Assembly: GCA_937874815.1 (NCBI GenBank)
Contig: CALNBW010000471.1
Location: forward strand, 1 to 8,614
From: an uncultured Bacillota bacterium
GTDB lineage: Bacteria; Bacillota; UBA994; UBA5500
DNA: 8,614 nucleotides
Direction of reading: 5' to 3'
The position numbers and the translations under genes were made by a program. How positions within the stretch are numbered: the stretch's first letter is position 1; each line of letters begins with the position of its first letter. Shown piece by piece: positions 1 through 5,958 of this stretch. The notes below the pieces were generated by a model. That model saw nothing but the letters and a program-made list of their open reading frames with translations. It did no database searches and was not told the origin of the DNA.

Positions 1-762
1 GCCCTCCAGGCGGTTATTGCTATGGCCAAAGAGCTAAAGCCCGAAGGCATTAAACGTCCCCAACTGGTAGAAAGGATTGCTAGCTATAAGCGTGAGTTTA
101 AAGCCCGCAACAAACCGATGTGGGATGATGGGCGCTTCCCGATGACACCCCAGCGCATTTTGCGTGATGTGCGTGCGGTGTTGCCGGAAGATAGCCTAAT
201 TTTCACAGATGTGGGCTGGAACAAGAACGGGGTGGCCCAGCAATTCGATATCACTGTCCCAGGAACCATTCATCACCCGTCCGGCCTAGCGACAATGGGT
301 TTTGGCTCAGCCGCAGTTTTGGGAGCGAAGCTAGCTGCCCCTGAGAAAAAGGTAATCACGTTGATCGGTGATGGCGGTTTTGGCACTAACCCCTCGGTAA
401 TCGCGACTGCTGTTGAGCAGGATATCCCAGTGGTTTGGGTTGTCATGAACAACGCTGCTTTTGGTACGATCGCTGGTTTAGAAAGCATGCACTATGCCAC
501 AACCTTCGGCACAGTATTTACTGCTAACTCTGAAAGCTACTCACCCGACTGGGCAGCTATTGCTCGTGGTTACGGGATAAAGGCGAAGCGAATTACTGCT
601 GCCGATGAGTTCGCGATCGTGCTGCAAGAAGCGCTTGCTGCCAACGAGCCATACTTGATTGACTGTCCTATGGAAAACATCCCTGTTCCTACTGAAGGTA
701 TTTGGAATATCAACGACATTTACACGCCAAAAGAAAACGTCGTGGATGGCAAAAGAATCTGA
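1..762 (+). CDS. Thiamine-diphosphate-dependent enzyme, acetolactate synthase-like (C-terminal part, 5' truncated)
   Basis: The reading frame is open from base 1, so this is the 3' part of a longer gene; the ATG at 22 is internal. About 253 residues are visible, against roughly 550 for the family, and they form the C-terminal ThDP-binding domain. Residues below are counted from the Met at 22. The cofactor motif starts with GDGGFG at 116-121 (bases 367-384) and ends with the Asn pair at 143-144 (bases 448-453), the classic GDG...NN spacing that binds Mg2+ and the diphosphate. Upstream, FTDVGWNKNG and the HHPSGLATMGFG stretch match the usual start of this domain. Family members decarboxylate 2-oxo acids and transfer or hydrolyse the resulting carbanion. 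The substrate cannot be read from this fragment: acetolactate synthase, a cyclic-dione hydrolase and other carboligases are all possible. The C-terminal tail (PTEGIWNINDIY) gives no further clue. It sits 42 nt upstream of the dehydrogenase gene, consistent with co-transcription. Confidence 0.9.
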   Translation, partial: ALQAVIAMAKELKPEGIKRPQLVERIASYKREFKARNKPMWDDGRFPMTPQRILRDVRAVLPEDSLIFTDVGWNKNGVAQQFDITVPGTIHHPSGLATMGFGSAAVLGAKLAAPEKKVITLIGDGGFGTNPSVIATAVEQDIPVVWVVMNNAAFGTIAGLESMHYATTFGTVFTANSESYSPDWAAIARGYGIKAKRITAADEFAIVLQEALAANEPYLIDCPMENIPVPTEGIWNINDIYTPKENVVDGKRI

Positions 763-792
763 CCTACACCTATTAGGCATAGTTCGTTCTAT

Positions 793-797
793 GGAGG
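793..797 (+). promoter_or_regulatory. Ribosome binding site deciding the dehydrogenase start
   Basis: GGAGG lies 7 nt before ATG 805 and 4 nt before ATG 802. The spacing favours 805, but the two adjacent start codons differ by only one residue. Confidence 0.6.
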
Positions 798-804
798 GAT
801 CATG

Positions 805-1680
805 ATGATTACCGTTGATACAAAACTTATCGCCCTCTTAGGGAATCCATTAAAGCAATCTTTTTCAGCCAGAATCCAGAACAACGCTTTTCAGCAACAT
901 GGCCTGGATTACGAATACTTTCCCATCGAGACAAATTCAGAGAGCCTAGAAAGCATCGTGCGTGCTATCCGCCATATGAATTTTGCTGGCTTCGCGGTGA
1001 CGAAGCCTGATAAGGTGCGAGTCATGCAATGCCTAGATGAGCTAGACCCCTTGGCTGAGACGATTGGGGCAGTGAATACGGTTGTCAACAGCAATGGGTA
1101 TCTGAAGGGGTATAACACTGATGGCGAGGGGTGCGTTCGCTCTCTGAAAGAAAACTTGGACTGCTCAATGGAGAAGGCAGTATTTGTTTGCCTGGGTGCC
1201 GGCGGTTCGGCACGAGCAGTTTGCTCTTCGCTGGCAGCACACGGGGCCAAGGAGATCTATGTTACGGATCTATGCGATCAATCCGCCAAACAGTTAGTAG
1301 ACAGAATCAACAGCAATATTGCCCCTGTGGCAACCATGATACCTTCTGAGGATAAAGTAGCTCTTCACAGAGCCATTGCGCAGGCGCAAGTGCTAATGAA
1401 TCACACCGGGGTGGGGATGGCACCACGCTTAGATGCTAGCCCGATAGATAAGGAAGTGTTCCGCCCGGACCTGCTGGCCTTTGATGCTATCTACAACCCG
1501 CAAAAGTCACGTTTCTTGCAAGACGCTGAAGCAAAGGGCAGCGAGATACTTAATGGGCTTGGCATGCTAGTCTATCAGGGCGCTATTCAGTTTAAGCTTT
1601 GGACCGGCTATGAAGAGCCAGCAGAGATTATGTTTAAAACAGTCAACGAGATTCTGGCTGAGGGTAAAGATACACTCTAG
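805..1680 (+). CDS. aroE: Shikimate/quinate dehydrogenase, YdiB-like (AroE superfamily)
   Basis: A 291-residue protein of normal length that interconverts 3-dehydroshikimate and shikimate, and possibly dehydroquinate and quinate. The substrate domain has S19-x-S21 after GNPLKQ, catalytic Lys70 in TKPDK, Asn91 in GAVNTV, Asp106 in YNTDG and Gln258 in the YQGA motif, so the catalytic set is complete. The usual NVT triplet is AVT (64-66). The nucleotide loop is GAGGSARAV (131-139). The second Rossmann strand ends in Asp155 (YVTDL) instead of the NRT/basic patch of NADP-specific AroE, which suggests NAD use. GYNTDG, VGM and LWTG near the C-terminus recall E. coli YdiB. The start at 805 lies 7 nt after GGAGG (793-797); the in-frame ATG at 802 leaves only 4 nt and is the alternative. 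The symbol is by family; a quinate-type role is possible. Confidence 0.9.
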   Translation: MITVDTKLIALLGNPLKQSFSARIQNNAFQQHGLDYEYFPIETNSESLESIVRAIRHMNFAGFAVTKPDKVRVMQCLDELDPLAETIGAVNTVVNSNGYLKGYNTDGEGCVRSLKENLDCSMEKAVFVCLGAGGSARAVCSSLAAHGAKEIYVTDLCDQSAKQLVDRINSNIAPVATMIPSEDKVALHRAIAQAQVLMNHTGVGMAPRLDASPIDKEVFRPDLLAFDAIYNPQKSRFLQDAEAKGSEILNGLGMLVYQGAIQFKLWTGYEEPAEIMFKTVNEILAEGKDTL

Positions 1681-1717
1681 CTTAGTTGTTAATAAAAGGT
1701 AAGGGGATTGATCTGCA

Positions 1718-2527
1718 GTGGATAGAAAGTATTCCTTGGCCCACCTCACGGTTTTGGGCTGTCCTCCGCCAGAGATGATCTACATAGCGGCTATGGCAGG
1801 CTATGACTATGTGGGGGTGCGGCCAATTTACATGGGGCTTCCGGGTGAGCCGAATTACGACCTGGCGCATTTACCCGAGATGCTTAGCTTGACCAAGGCG
1901 GCATTGGCTGAAACAGGCGTCGGCCTGCACGATATCGAGTTAGCACGCATCGTTGCTAATGTGGATTTGAAGAGCTACGAACCTGCCTTTGAAGTTGCTG
2001 CCGAATTGGGGGCTAAGCATGTTATCAGCAGCATTTGGACTGCAGACAAGCCCTATTACATTGATAAGTTTGGCGAACTCTGTGACCTAGCTGCGCAGTA
2101 TGACCTAACGGTCAACCTGGAGTTTGTTACCTGGGCTGAGGTAAGAACCCTGGCTGAGGCTTGCGAGGTTCTACACGCTGTCAAGCGGAAAAACGCTGCT
2201 ATCCTGATCGATACTTTACATGCTTACCGTTCCCGTGTGTCGCCGCTGGAGCTTGATGCTGTACCGAAAGATTGGTTCCGCATGGCTCATATCTGTGATG
2301 GTCCGGCCGATATTCCCACCGATAAGGAGTCTCTTATCTTTGTAGGCCGCGATGCGCGTGAGTATGTAGGCCAGGGGGCCATCGACGTTGCTGCATACAT
2401 CGAAAGAATGCCAGAGGACGTAGTCTTGTCAGTAGAGCTTCCCAATTTGGCGCGGGTTAAGGCATACGGAAATGCCGAGCACGCTCGCAGGTGTCTGGCT
2501 ACTGCTAAGCAGTATTTCGCTAGATAA
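1718..2527 (+). CDS. Sugar phosphate isomerase/epimerase-like TIM-barrel protein (AP endonuclease family 2 fold)
   Basis: A 269-residue protein with the fold pattern of the xylose-isomerase-like TIM barrels. The likely divalent-metal ligands are all present on successive strands: Glu135 (NLEF), Asp165 with His168 (IDTLH), His191 with Asp194 (AHICDG) and Glu240 (SVELPN). The N-terminal strand has GYDYVGVR. This superfamily includes sugar and inosose isomerases or dehydratases, endonuclease IV and the AsbF/QuiC-type 3-dehydroshikimate dehydratases. Its position between a shikimate dehydrogenase and a dehydroquinate dehydratase makes a cyclitol-acid or dehydroshikimate substrate attractive, but that is inferred from context only. 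The GTG start at 1718 follows AAGGGG (1701-1706) by 11 nt, and no better in-frame start precedes the first beta-strand. Gaps to both neighbours are under 40 nt, so it is probably in the same operon. Confidence 0.85.
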   Translation: MDRKYSLAHLTVLGCPPPEMIYIAAMAGYDYVGVRPIYMGLPGEPNYDLAHLPEMLSLTKAALAETGVGLHDIELARIVANVDLKSYEPAFEVAAELGAKHVISSIWTADKPYYIDKFGELCDLAAQYDLTVNLEFVTWAEVRTLAEACEVLHAVKRKNAAILIDTLHAYRSRVSPLELDAVPKDWFRMAHICDGPADIPTDKESLIFVGRDAREYVGQGAIDVAAYIERMPEDVVLSVELPNLARVKAYGNAEHARRCLATAKQYFAR

Positions 2528-2562
2528 GAGTTGATGGTATCACTGAGCTAAGGAGAAATCAG

Positions 2563-3327
2563 ATGGACAATACAATCACCGTTAGGAACCTTGTAATTGG
2601 TGCTGGGCAGCCAAAAATAGTTGTCCCTATTGTGGGCAAGAACCGTGTGGCCATTCTCGAGAGTGCCAATGAGATTGCCCGAATGGCAATCCACATGGTT
2701 GAATGGCGTGCAGATTTCTATGAGGGAGTACACGACACAGCGTCAGTTGTGGCGATACTGCAAGAGTTGCGGGAGATACTGAGTGAAGTTCCGATCCTAT
2801 TTACCTTTCGTACTCCAGGCGAAGGTGGAAAACAGCCTATTTCAGGCGAAGGTTACAGGGCTCTCAATTTGGCGATAGCTGCAAGCGGGTTGGCTGATTT
2901 AATCGACATAGAAGTGTTTCTTAACGAGCAGGTCCATGAGATTATTGCTGGTATCCATGCGGCTGGCGCACTAGTTGTTGCTTCGAACCATGATTTTGCC
3001 CAGACCCCTTGCACGGAGGAGTTGGTATGGCGCTTGCGCAAAATGCAAGCCGTGGGCGGTGACATACTCAAAATAGCCGTGATGCCCAACACTTTGCCTG
3101 ATGTATTGAGGCTACTGGCAGCGACTCACGCAATGGTTACGCAGTATGCGCAGAAACCAGTTGTTACGATGGCCATGTCGGCCAAAGGTGTGATTAGCCG
3201 TCTTTCAGGTGAGGTTTTCGGCTCAGCTTTGACTTTCGGCTCGGTGGGGGAAGTTTCTGCTCCTGGGCAAATCCCAGTAGATCAGCTGGCAACCGTGCTG
3301 GAAATAATCCATCGTTCCCTAGATTAG
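2563..3327 (+). CDS. aroD: Type I 3-dehydroquinate dehydratase
   Basis: A 254-residue class I dehydroquinase, close to the 252 residues of the enterobacterial enzyme. It dehydrates 3-dehydroquinate to 3-dehydroshikimate through a Schiff base. The active-site set is complete: Glu47 and Arg49 (VEWRAD), Arg83 (TFRT), His143 (SNHDF), Schiff-base Lys170 (LKIAVMP), Arg213 (ISRLSGE), Ser232 and Gln236 (SAPGQIP). His143, Lys170, Arg213 and Gln236 fall at the same numbers as in the Salmonella enzyme. A small variation is MAMSAKG where MSMG-x-x-G is usual. ATG 2563 lies 7 nt after AAGGAG (2550-2555). Type I enzymes serve biosynthesis in some bacteria and quinate breakdown in others, so the sequence alone does not decide direction. 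The 35-nt gap behind the TIM-barrel gene suggests co-transcription. No defect was seen. Confidence 0.96.
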   Translation: MDNTITVRNLVIGAGQPKIVVPIVGKNRVAILESANEIARMAIHMVEWRADFYEGVHDTASVVAILQELREILSEVPILFTFRTPGEGGKQPISGEGYRALNLAIAASGLADLIDIEVFLNEQVHEIIAGIHAAGALVVASNHDFAQTPCTEELVWRLRKMQAVGGDILKIAVMPNTLPDVLRLLAATHAMVTQYAQKPVVTMAMSAKGVISRLSGEVFGSALTFGSVGEVSAPGQIPVDQLATVLEIIHRSLD

Positions 3328-3385
3328 TACACTTCAGGAAAGGTTCTTTCCCTAGACTTCATGCAGCAAACTCACTAATGCAGAT

Positions 3386-3392
3386 AAGGGGG
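3386..3392 (+). promoter_or_regulatory. Ribosome binding site deciding the aroA start
   Basis: AAGGGGG sits 9 nt before ATG 3402 and downstream of the in-frame ATG 3378, so the shorter protein is the likely product. EPSP synthase homology also begins just after residue 1 of the shorter form. Confidence 0.65.
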
Positions 3393-3401
3393 CTTAAGTG
3401 T

Positions 3402-4691
3402 ATGGAGGCAAAGATTACGAAGAAATCCTTGAAAGGGGCTATCGTAGTTCCTAGCTCTAAGAGCCATACCATCCGGGCAATTGTCATTGCCACTTTGGCA
3501 GGCGGCAAATCTGTCATTAATAACCCACTTCCAAGTGATGATTGTAAGGCGGCGCTGAGGGCGGCCGAGCTTTTTGGAGCAGCGTGCACCGTGAGCGAGG
3601 GACAATGGATCGTACAGGGGCCAGAAGACGGCATCCGTGTGCCCGATGATGTAGTCAACGTCGATAACTCTGGGACAACCCTTTACTTCATGACCTCGCT
3701 GGCCGCTCTTCTATCCGATTGGACAGTCTTTACTGGTGACAAGTCTATCCGCAGTCGTCCAGCTACTCCATTGTTGGACGCACTATCGCAATTGGGTGCA
3801 ACAGCTACCACGACCAGAAGAGCCGTGACATCTCCACCCTTTATGGTTAAGGGGCCAATTAGGGCCGGTAGGGTAAAGGTTGAAGGAAGCCCATCTCAGT
3901 ATATCTCTTCGCTACTGTTGGTTGCGCCGCTATGTAACGGCACAATGCGGATTGAGACAGACAACCCGATGGAGACGCCCTATCTGGATCTGACAATCGA
4001 TTGGATGAGGCGTACTGGCGTGGAAGTGACTTACGATGAAGCTAACTATAGATATTTTGAAGTAAAAGGGCCACAGAGGTACTCTCCCTTTACCCGTGCC
4101 ATGCCTAGTGATTGGTCAAGTGTGGCGTTTCCAGTTGTGGCCGGCCTTACGTCTGGCTCGGAACTTATTGTCAATAACCTAGATTTCATGGACAAGCAGG
4201 GTGATGCCAAGGTTGTCGATTACCTGATTGAAATGGGGGCTGATATTAAAAAGGATCTGGATGGCGGGAGGCTGATTATCAAGGGCGGTAAGGATTTGCA
4301 CGGGATTACAATCGACATGGCTGGAACACCAGATGCAGTGCCGATCTTGTCCGTTGTAGGTAGTCTCGCCCATGGCATCACAGTTCTTGATAATGTTGCT
4401 GGTGCAAGGCTCAAGGAGACGGACCGCGTATCTGTGATGGTGGACCTCCTGAGCCGGATGGGCGCTGACATTAGAGCTGAGCATAACACCATCACTATTC
4501 ATGGTGGGAAACCACTCAAGGGAACTACGCTCGAGAGCTACGGCGACCATCGGGTGGCAATGGCCCTAACTGCTGCAGGCCTTTTTGCTGAAGGTGTGAC
4601 TACAATTCGAGGTGCAGAGTGTGCCAGCGTTACGTTCCCCGGTTTCTATGAGCAGCTCAATGCCCTTGGGGCAGACATTGGATTACAGTAA
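3402..4691 (+). CDS. aroA: 3-phosphoshikimate 1-carboxyvinyltransferase (EPSP synthase), non-class-I type
   Basis: A 429-residue protein (E. coli 427) that joins shikimate-3-phosphate and phosphoenolpyruvate into EPSP. Ligand residues visible: Lys20, Ser21 and Arg25 in SSKSHTIRA; Gly91 in NSGTT; Arg119 in RSRP; Ser165-Gln166 in SPSQ; Asp311 in TPDAVP; Glu339 and Arg342 in KETDR; Arg384 in YGDHR. Two positions differ from the E. coli class I enzyme: NAGTAMRP reads NSGTTLYF (89-96), so Arg100 and Pro101 become Tyr95 and Phe96, and Lys411 is Val410 (CASVTFP). Comparable variation is seen in Firmicute enzymes, so activity is expected. The start at 3402 follows AAGGGGG (3386-3392) by 9 nt; the earlier in-frame ATG at 3378 has no ribosome binding site. 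It is the next aro gene after aroD, 74 nt away. Confidence 0.94.
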   Translation: MEAKITKKSLKGAIVVPSSKSHTIRAIVIATLAGGKSVINNPLPSDDCKAALRAAELFGAACTVSEGQWIVQGPEDGIRVPDDVVNVDNSGTTLYFMTSLAALLSDWTVFTGDKSIRSRPATPLLDALSQLGATATTTRRAVTSPPFMVKGPIRAGRVKVEGSPSQYISSLLLVAPLCNGTMRIETDNPMETPYLDLTIDWMRRTGVEVTYDEANYRYFEVKGPQRYSPFTRAMPSDWSSVAFPVVAGLTSGSELIVNNLDFMDKQGDAKVVDYLIEMGADIKKDLDGGRLIIKGGKDLHGITIDMAGTPDAVPILSVVGSLAHGITVLDNVAGARLKETDRVSVMVDLLSRMGADIRAEHNTITIHGGKPLKGTTLESYGDHRVAMALTAAGLFAEGVTTIRGAECASVTFPGFYEQLNALGADIGLQ

Positions 4692-4712
4692 TTCTACTAC
4701 GCTTTAAAAGGC

Positions 4713-4718
4713 AAGGAG
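4713..4718 (+). promoter_or_regulatory. Ribosome binding site deciding the aroC start
   Basis: AAGGAG is 9 nt before ATG 4728 but only 3 nt before TTG 4722, which makes the TTG unsuitable. The resulting MMGNTFG start lines up with the usual MAGNTIG start of chorismate synthases. Confidence 0.7.
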
Positions 4719-4727
4719 TGGTTGAAG

Positions 4728-5906
4728 ATGATGGGCAATACTTTCGGCAGACTATTTCGTGTCACAACCTGCGGTGAATCCTACTCGGGATTCTTCCGCA
4801 AGAGCCCGGATATCCCGAAGGAGCTGTATGGTGGTCTTCTGACTATTGTCGATGGTGTGCCGGCCGGCATAAAGATTACGGCTGAGGCCATTCAAAACGA
4901 GCTAGATAAGAGAAAACCAGGACAAACCCCGCTTGATTCGCCTAGGTTGGAGAAGGACATAGCCTATATATTCTCTGGAGTCATGGAGAACCATCTGTCT
5001 ACTGGTGGCCCCGTTGGCATCGTGATCCCCAATAATGACATCGAGGATATTCATGTTGACCAATATCGAGATTACAAAGACACCATCCGGCCAGGGCATG
5101 CGGAATACACTTTCTTTAAGAAATATGGCCAGTATGCTGACTGGGTTGGTGCCGGACGTGCATCGGGCCGGGAGACGGTTAGTCGTGTGGCAGGTGGTGC
5201 GGTAGCGAAACTAGTACTTGATGAAATGGGGATCGATGTAATTGCCTACACCATCGAGTCGCACGGCATCAAGGCAAAACCACTTTCGTACGAAGAGACT
5301 AAAGCCAATTACCGGAAGAACGAGCTGAACTGCCCCGACCTAGAGGTAGCTCCTAAGATGATCGCAGACATATTGCAGGTCAAAGCAAAGGGCGATACCT
5401 GCGGAGGTGTGGTGGAGGTTATTACCCGTGGTGTACCAGCAGGCCTAGGAGAACCGGTTTTTGATAAGCTTGAAGCTGTTCTTGCCCACGCGCTGATGTC
5501 CATCGGCGCTGTCAAAGGGGTTGAATTTGGTGCAGGTTTTGCTTTCGCCCTTTTGGTTGGCGCCGAATCCAACGACGAAGCCTATGTAGATGAAAGTACT
5601 GGGCGTGTGAGGTTCCACACAAATCATGCTGGTGGGTTCCTCGGCGGGATTTCTAACGGCGATGAAATTCGAGTTAGATTGGCCATAAAGCCCACCCCGA
5701 CAGTCTCTGTTAAGCAGCGAACAGTGAATGTGGAAACGATGACTGATGATGTATTGGAACCCATTACCCGTAGAGACGCTTCTCTGCTTCCAAGAATCTA
5801 TCCTGTCTGCGAGGCCATGGCTCGAATCGCTATCCTTGATGCGATTTTGATGGCTAAGGGCTATCGTGCTGTTACGAAGATCGACGAAAAATGGGATCGC
5901 ATTTAG
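4728..5906 (+). CDS. aroC: Chorismate synthase with divergent N-terminal active-site loop
   Basis: A 392-residue homologue of the FMN-dependent enzyme that removes phosphate from EPSP to make chorismate; bacterial forms run from about 360 to 390. Family blocks: GNTFGRLFRVTT (3-14), VDGVPAG (41-47), IRPGHAEYTF (120-129), GAGRASGRET (141-150), NHAGGFLGGIS (299-309) and the RRD block at 348-350. His124 matches the flavin-side histidine (His106 in Neurospora) and Asp350 probably the conserved aspartate of the GRHD motif. The usual GESHG is GESYSG, so Tyr19 stands where His17 protonates the leaving phosphate, and about 13-16 extra residues separate it from VDGVP. GRHDP is also changed to RRDAS. 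ATG 4728 is 9 nt from AAGGAG (4713-4718); TTG 4722 is too close to it, and ATG 4731 is possible. Fold assignment is secure; normal catalysis is likely but not certain. Confidence 0.92.
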   Translation: MMGNTFGRLFRVTTCGESYSGFFRKSPDIPKELYGGLLTIVDGVPAGIKITAEAIQNELDKRKPGQTPLDSPRLEKDIAYIFSGVMENHLSTGGPVGIVIPNNDIEDIHVDQYRDYKDTIRPGHAEYTFFKKYGQYADWVGAGRASGRETVSRVAGGAVAKLVLDEMGIDVIAYTIESHGIKAKPLSYEETKANYRKNELNCPDLEVAPKMIADILQVKAKGDTCGGVVEVITRGVPAGLGEPVFDKLEAVLAHALMSIGAVKGVEFGAGFAFALLVGAESNDEAYVDESTGRVRFHTNHAGGFLGGISNGDEIRVRLAIKPTPTVSVKQRTVNVETMTDDVLEPITRRDASLLPRIYPVCEAMARIAILDAILMAKGYRAVTKIDEKWDRI

Positions 5907-5958
5907 TCCTCAATGGCCTAGGTTGCGGATATTTACAAAAGAAAACGGAGGAAAGCTG

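Noticed and set aside
22..762. A complete gene beginning at ATG 22
   Set aside because: The frame is open to base 1 with coding-like sequence, there is no ribosome binding site before 22, and the product would lack more than half of a ThDP enzyme.
1..762. MenD identity for the ThDP enzyme, as a chorismate-linked partner
   Set aside because: The visible domain reads like the acetolactate synthase group, and no menaquinone gene is nearby; the fragment does not support MenD.
3337..3351. Small hairpin GGAAAG-GTT-CTTTCC after aroD
   Set aside because: Only 6 bp with a 3-nt loop and no T-tract; too weak to call a terminator.
3378..3401. Longer N-terminus for EPSP synthase from ATG 3378
   Set aside because: No ribosome binding site before it, and a good one lies inside this extension, properly spaced for ATG 3402.
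3359..3658. Antisense open frame opposite the start of aroA, and similar antisense frames elsewhere
   Set aside because: They lie opposite well-supported genes, have low-complexity or atypical composition, and show no recognisable domain.
5866..5958. N-terminal extension of the binding protein overlapping aroC
   Set aside because: It would put about 31 polar residues before a clear lipoprotein signal peptide; ATG 5959 has its own strong ribosome binding site.
5907..5958. Promoter or terminator between aroC and the binding-protein gene
   Set aside because: Only a short CCTAGG palindrome is present; no convincing -35/-10 pair or terminator stem was seen.
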